DNA from: an uncultured Alteromonadaceae bacterium
GTDB taxonomy: Bacteria > Pseudomonadota > Gammaproteobacteria > Enterobacterales > Alteromonadaceae
Assembly (NCBI GenBank): GCA_913056495.1
Contig: CAJXMO010000003.1
Span: 62,001-126,000 of the forward strand
Direction: 5' to 3'
DNA: 64,000 nt
A program made the position numbers and the translations under genes. Position 1 is the first letter of the stretch. Every line of letters starts with the position of its first letter. Of this stretch, positions 60,411 through 64,000 are shown piece after piece. The notes under the pieces are model-generated. The model ran no database searches and was not told the origin of the DNA. It saw only the letters and a program-made list of their open reading frames with translations.

Positions 60411-60466
60411 TTCATAAGCCAGAGGCGCATGTAACAGTGTTTGGTAAGCCGGAGGCGCACCTGACG
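60411..60466. repeat. REP family 2, two units in inverted orientation
   Basis: CATAAGCCAGAGGCGCATG and GGTAAGCCGGAGGCGCACC are two units about 30 bases apart. They are reverse complements of the units at 62430-62578, so the KAP NTPase gene lies between oppositely oriented copies of this repeat. Confidence 0.85.
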
Positions 60467-60540
60467 GGTTTCGTCCCTTAAGATCAACCACGTTCGAAAA
60501 TAAGACAGGTGTGGCCAGAAAAAATAACGAGCTTATATCT

Positions 60541-62283
60541 TTAATCAGTTTCTTTGCTTGCTGAAAGCTGGTCGATACCGCGTTCAATTGCATTATGTAA
60601 CATAGTATAAAGCCCCTTTTTTTGACCGGACAAACTGGTAATTTCTTTACTGATTAGCTGATCTAACTCTTTTAAAAGTGAAGTTTCATCTGTTAGATTA
60701 TTATGAATGTTTTGTGCTCTATATCTTTCTCTGATGAAATCAGTAAAGTAATTTAGTTCCTTTAATGGCCAGTCGTTTATTATATTTAACCATTGATCTG
60801 CAGAGTATTTATTTACAAAACAAGTTGATTGGTAATTTTTGTAGATGTGCTCGTCAACTTCTTGCCAAGAAATTTTGATTTTCTTAAGTAACTGATTATC
60901 TGCGTTTTCTGCATCTTTTGTTTCGAGTAGAGAACTGTGTTTTTCGTATAAACTGGCAATATCTGAGTTGTTAAGTTTAAATGTGTAGTAATTGTTTTCG
61001 GTATCTCGATAGAATTCTTTTTCGTTTAATTCGCTCTTAATTCTGCTTATAAATTCAGTTAAATTTTGATCTTCTACAAACTTATTTTTAATCAAAAATG
61101 TATAAAATTCAGAGGCTTCAAACCAGCGTTTGATTGGTACATTCTTCTTTTGAGATATCAGATTATTTAACGCGACTACCAATTGGTCAAAGTTGTCGCT
61201 GTATAAACTGGAGTGGTTAAAAAGTAGTTGGTCTATCGGGTTCGTTTTTAAAACTATTTTTCCTAGCTCATTGATATCCGATGTAAGCTGAGATTCATTA
61301 CAGCAATAATCGACCATTTGTTCAGTCGGTGGATAGTAATCTCTATATTGATTGAAGAAGTTTTCTTGTTGGTCAGTGGCTTTATCGCTTTCATTTTTTC
61401 GTTGGGTTTGTGCTTTTGCCTTTATTAAATTTATTTCTAACGCGCTATAAATATCCTCAACCGATTTTTCATGGCTGTAGTGTAAACAAGCAATTCGAAT
61501 TAGATCTTTGGCAAATCCTTCTATCGTCGTACTAATATCTATGTCCTTGATGTCTTTAACTTTGACATAAATCTCATTCAGCTTAAAACTTACACGTTTT
61601 AGTACACGTAAGTTTTCAAGCTCATATTTTTCGATTAAACGAACGATTGAAGTTTTAAATTCGGCCAACTCTGAGTATCGTTCGAATGCAATATCAAATA
61701 GTTGGCCTTTGCTGTGACAGAACTTTATTTTTCCGGCAAATGACTTTTCCAGTAAAGCGTTATTGAGTTTTATTTCAGCGGAGTTTAAAACAAAGATAAA
61801 TGACAGCTTATTTTCCTCGGCAAGATGCAGACACTCACCGATAATTTGAATTTTAAATGTTTCATCATTCAAGCGCTCTAAATCGTCTAGTACAATAATT
61901 AAATTTTTTAATTTTGCCATTAAAGCGTGTTTAATCGCACCGCTTGATGTTTTTAATATATTGCCGATTGTTCCTGCGTCATCAGCATCGAATGCCTTAA
62001 ATATTCCCAAAGCACTATTTTTAGCTTGTTCAATCCAGCTGGGATCCGCTTTATCGCTCAGATATGACGCAGAAATTAATTTATCTCGAAAGTCGTTTAA
62101 ATTACTCAAGCCGAATAATGAAAAATAAATAATATTTTTGTTTGTATATATTCCTCTGAGCTCAGGGATGAGGGTACGTTCTGTGTAATAAGTTTTGCCT
62201 GAGCCCCAATCACCATCTAGTTTCACCATCGATGGAAACGAATCATCATCTAATAAGTTTTTAATTTGTGTTGCTAGAGTCAT
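60541..62283 (-). CDS. KAP-type P-loop NTPase
   Basis: 580 residues. Walker A is GDWGSGKT at residues 24-31, Walker B is LIIVLDDLERL with Asp133/Asp134, and FIFVLNSAEI follows as the sensor strand, the pattern of KAP-family ATPases. There are no obvious transmembrane helices inserted in the NTPase domain, unlike many KAP proteins. The C-terminal ~330 residues are helical, charged and unrecognised. KAP proteins include phage-exclusion (PifA-like) and other membrane-associated ATPases, so a defence or conflict role is possible. The gene appears more AT-rich than its neighbours and is framed by inverted REP copies next to a transposase and a hipBA-like pair, which suggests acquisition by transfer. 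Confidence 0.8.
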   Translation of the reverse strand: MTLATQIKNLLDDDSFPSMVKLDGDWGSGKTYYTERTLIPELRGIYTNKNIIYFSLFGLSNLNDFRDKLISASYLSDKADPSWIEQAKNSALGIFKAFDADDAGTIGNILKTSSGAIKHALMAKLKNLIIVLDDLERLNDETFKIQIIGECLHLAEENKLSFIFVLNSAEIKLNNALLEKSFAGKIKFCHSKGQLFDIAFERYSELAEFKTSIVRLIEKYELENLRVLKRVSFKLNEIYVKVKDIKDIDISTTIEGFAKDLIRIACLHYSHEKSVEDIYSALEINLIKAKAQTQRKNESDKATDQQENFFNQYRDYYPPTEQMVDYCCNESQLTSDINELGKIVLKTNPIDQLLFNHSSLYSDNFDQLVVALNNLISQKKNVPIKRWFEASEFYTFLIKNKFVEDQNLTEFISRIKSELNEKEFYRDTENNYYTFKLNNSDIASLYEKHSSLLETKDAENADNQLLKKIKISWQEVDEHIYKNYQSTCFVNKYSADQWLNIINDWPLKELNYFTDFIRERYRAQNIHNNLTDETSLLKELDQLISKEITSLSGQKKGLYTMLHNAIERGIDQLSASKETD

Positions 62284-62429
62284 TAATGCTTCCGATTTAA
62301 GCTAGTTATGTAAATTTAACCTATCTGAGCATTCGAGTTTTGTAAACTCATTTTTTAACACTAACTTTCAGGGGATAATCGAGCTAAAAGCCAACTCCAT
62401 AGTTTCATGCTAGCACGGAGCCAATCGTC

Positions 62430-62578
62430 GGATGCGCCTCTGGCTTACCAGATATTGCCAGGTGCGCCTCTGGCTTATCAGACATTGTCGGATGCGTCTC
62501 TGGCTTATCACGACATTGTCAGGTGCGCCTCTGGCTTACCAGACATCGTCGGATGCGCCTCTGACTTATCCGACATAC
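62430..62578. repeat. REP family 2, five tandem units
   Basis: Five units of 30 to 31 bases share the core GGTGCGCCTCTGGCTTA or a close variant, followed by a CAGACATTGTC-like tail. Units start at about 62430, 62460, 62490, 62521 and 62551. The array ends 37 bases before the second RAYT gene. The rest of the 330-base gap holds only the KAP gene promoter region. Confidence 0.93.
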
Positions 62579-62614
62579 AATAGAATGTGGCAAGGATAAA
62601 AATGGAGAGTAGGG

Positions 62615-63109
62615 ATGCGTTATCGGCGGGTGTATGTTGCGGGTGGTTGTTATTTTTTTACGGTGAATTTGCAGGATAAAAAGAGTCAGTTGCTGGTTGA
62701 GCAGGTTGATTTATTGCGCGAGGCGGTGCGCACGGTGAAACAAAGGCGGCCATTTAAAATTGATGCTTGGGTGGTGTTGCCAAATCATTTACATGCGGTT
62801 TGGACTTTGCCAGAAAATGATACTGATTATTCAGGGCGCTGGCGCGAAATTAAAAAGCGATTTCGGCATAATCTAGCTCAATCTAAAATCTTATCCAGTT
62901 CAAATTCACGTTTTGGTAATCGCCAAATCTGGCAACACAGGTTCTGGGAACATACCATTCGTAACGAAGCTGATTTTAATCATCACATTAATTATGTGCA
63001 CATTAATCCGCTGAAACATGGTTTAGTTAAACAGGTAAAAGACTGGCCTTATTCAAGTTTTCACCGCGCTGTCGCGGATGGATATTATTCAATTAATTGG
63101 TGTGGTTAG
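62615..63109 (+). CDS. REP-associated tyrosine transposase (RAYT), copy 2
   Basis: 164 residues. The HUH motif is His58-Leu-His60 in WVVLPNHLHAVWTLP, and the nucleophile is probably Tyr127 in INYVHINPLKHGLVKQ; YRRVYVAGGCYFFTVNL and FWEHTIRNEADF are typical RAYT blocks. It belongs to a different subgroup from the copy at 43.9 kb. The adjacent family 2 REP array is its likely substrate. It looks intact. Confidence 0.94.
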   Translation: MRYRRVYVAGGCYFFTVNLQDKKSQLLVEQVDLLREAVRTVKQRRPFKIDAWVVLPNHLHAVWTLPENDTDYSGRWREIKKRFRHNLAQSKILSSSNSRFGNRQIWQHRFWEHTIRNEADFNHHINYVHINPLKHGLVKQVKDWPYSSFHRAVADGYYSINWCG

Positions 63110-63178
63110 CACTGTAATTGCTTTAAGTTTATTTTTGCACTATATTTTGTGCATTAGGTATCTAATGTTTGAAATAAT

Positions 63179-63469
63179 ATGCAAAAATATCAACTTTTAA
63201 TGAGTTCTATCGGGCAATTGATAAAAAACACCAGAAGTGCATCTATGGATCAAGCCGAACTTGGTAAACGTGTAGGTTTGGGTCGCAATACGATTTCTGC
63301 GCTTGAAAATGGTAAGAATGTCAGTGCTGAATCTCTGTTTTTGGTTTTGCAACATTTAGATCTGATTGATTCGTTGCAAGCTGTTATAGACAGTGAACTG
63401 GATGGATTAACTTCAAATCTAAGCCGTAAATCACGTAAGCAAGAGCAGGAATTAGACAATGATTTCTAA
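63179..63469 (+). CDS. HipB-like antitoxin, Xre-family helix-turn-helix
   Basis: 96 residues. The helix-turn-helix is MDQAELGKRVGLGRNTISALENGK, a Xre/Cro type, with a charged C-terminal tail. The next gene overlaps it by 11 bases and encodes a HipA-like protein, the usual antitoxin-toxin order. It should neutralise HipA and repress the operon. A start at the internal ATG at 63200 is also possible. Confidence 0.85.
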   Translation: MQKYQLLMSSIGQLIKNTRSASMDQAELGKRVGLGRNTISALENGKNVSAESLFLVLQHLDLIDSLQAVIDSELDGLTSNLSRKSRKQEQELDNDF

Positions 63470-64000
63470 AGCTTATGTATTTGTTGATGGATTAGAGGAT
63501 GAACCCATTGTATGTGGCGTGATTGAATTAGATAGCACTAAAAGCCGCGGTCGCTTCCGTTATGGTAAAAGTTATTTAAGTCGACCAGATGCATTTGCAT
63601 TAGACCCGATTCATTTACCTTTGACAGAGAATGAATTTGTTACCCAATTTAATAAAGGCTTGTTTGGCGTTTTAGCTGATGCCGGCGCTGATTCCTGGGG
63701 CAAAAAGGTTATTCTGGCACTGCATTCAACCAAACCTAAAAATGCGCTGGAGTTTTTATTAGCGGGCTCTGGCATGGGGGTCGGCGCTTTAGTTTTTAGC
63801 CTCTCAAGTAGCCAGTCCAAACGTAAAATCAGTAAAAATTTAATTAGCGATTTACCGAGCTTGCTAAAGGCAAAAGACGCCATTTTAGCCGATCAAGAAA
63901 TTCCTCCAGAGGCTAAAAAAGCGTTTGAATACGGTTCTAGTATGGGCGGTGCAAGGCCAAAAACCATTGTTCAAGATGGTGAAATTTCTTATTTGGCTAA
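63459..64000 (+). CDS. HipA-like toxin kinase, N-terminal part (cut by window end)
   Basis: 180 residues are present before the sequence stops. It starts at the ATG at 63459, inside the end of the antitoxin gene. The N-terminal HipA subdomain (YVFVDGLEDEPIVCGVIEL, FRYGKSYL) leads into GSSMGGARPKTIV, the conserved HipA SxGGxxPK element near the ATP site. The catalytic Asp lies beyond the window. HipA kinases phosphorylate aminoacyl-tRNA synthetases or related targets and cause growth arrest; whether this one is active cannot be judged. Confidence 0.88.
   Translation, partial: MISKAYVFVDGLEDEPIVCGVIELDSTKSRGRFRYGKSYLSRPDAFALDPIHLPLTENEFVTQFNKGLFGVLADAGADSWGKKVILALHSTKPKNALEFLLAGSGMGVGALVFSLSSSQSKRKISKNLISDLPSLLKAKDAILADQEIPPEAKKAFEYGSSMGGARPKTIVQDGEISYLA

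Noticed and set aside
60372..60593. 73-codon minus-strand frame downstream of the KAP gene
   Set aside because: It is made of REP units and the end of the KAP gene in another frame.
62430..62578. CRISPR array
   Set aside because: The period is 30 bases with the repeat filling nearly the whole unit, no unique spacers, no cas genes, and a RAYT adjacent; it is a REP array.

Overview
The window looks like a piece of a gammaproteobacterial chromosome from the order Alteromonadales. I judge this from gene order and protein similarity by eye: recX-alaS-csrA, corB/ypjD next to ffh, rpsP-rimM-trmD-rplS, minCDE beside ycgL, cysJIH, gcvTHP and yfcL-epmC are all arranged as in marine gammaproteobacteria, and base composition is moderately AT-rich. 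Genus is uncertain; a Catenovulum-like or similar marine polysaccharide-degrading genus is only a guess. No rRNA, tRNA, CRISPR array, prophage or replication origin was seen.

Layout. 1-2.4 kb: end of an aldehyde dehydrogenase, a PLP aminotransferase and a divergent AraC-family regulator. 2.4-8.3 kb: a broken copy of yfcL, a class I cyclic-di-GMP riboswitch, the secreted M11-like metalloprotease it should control, and a convergent secreted repeat protein. 8.9-13.4 kb: a DsbA-like lipoprotein with a VpsR-like sigma-54 activator, then yfcL, an ATP-NAD kinase-like gene and epmC. 13.5-19.1 kb: a degenerate GGDEF protein, yaiI, a highly structured intergenic RNA candidate, recX, alaS and csrA. 19.2-36 kb: mostly housekeeping (corB-like, ypjD-like, ffh, the rplS operon, fadD, ligA, folE, min operon, a lytic transglycosylase) plus a free-standing EncFtn-type ferritin. 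36-40.4 kb: a REP array, a cobalamin riboswitch, an unidentified membrane protein and three B12-assembly genes. 40.4-49 kb: a YecA-type protein, an MBL-fold protein and the sulfate assimilation block cysG and cysJIH, split by a REP-associated transposase in its own REP arrays. 49.2-55.4 kb: a BarA-like hybrid kinase divergent from a TonB-dependent receptor/substrate-binding protein pair. 55.5-60.3 kb: gcvTHP. 60.3-64 kb: accessory region with a KAP-type P-loop NTPase bracketed by inverted copies of a second REP family, a second transposase, and a hipBA-like toxin-antitoxin pair cut by the window edge.

Themes. Cyclic-di-GMP signalling recurs (riboswitch, VpsR-like regulator, degenerate GGDEF protein). 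The BarA-like kinase and CsrA could be two ends of the Bar/Uvr/Csr pathway, but uvrY and csrB-type RNAs are not visible. cysG supplies the siroheme needed by CysI. The two transposases and two unrelated REP families show repeated colonisation by REP/RAYT systems; one family is dispersed at 36, 44 and possibly 57 kb. The least explained items are the B12-controlled membrane protein, the encapsulin-less ferritin, the structured RNA candidate near 15.1 kb and the REP-bracketed NTPase.
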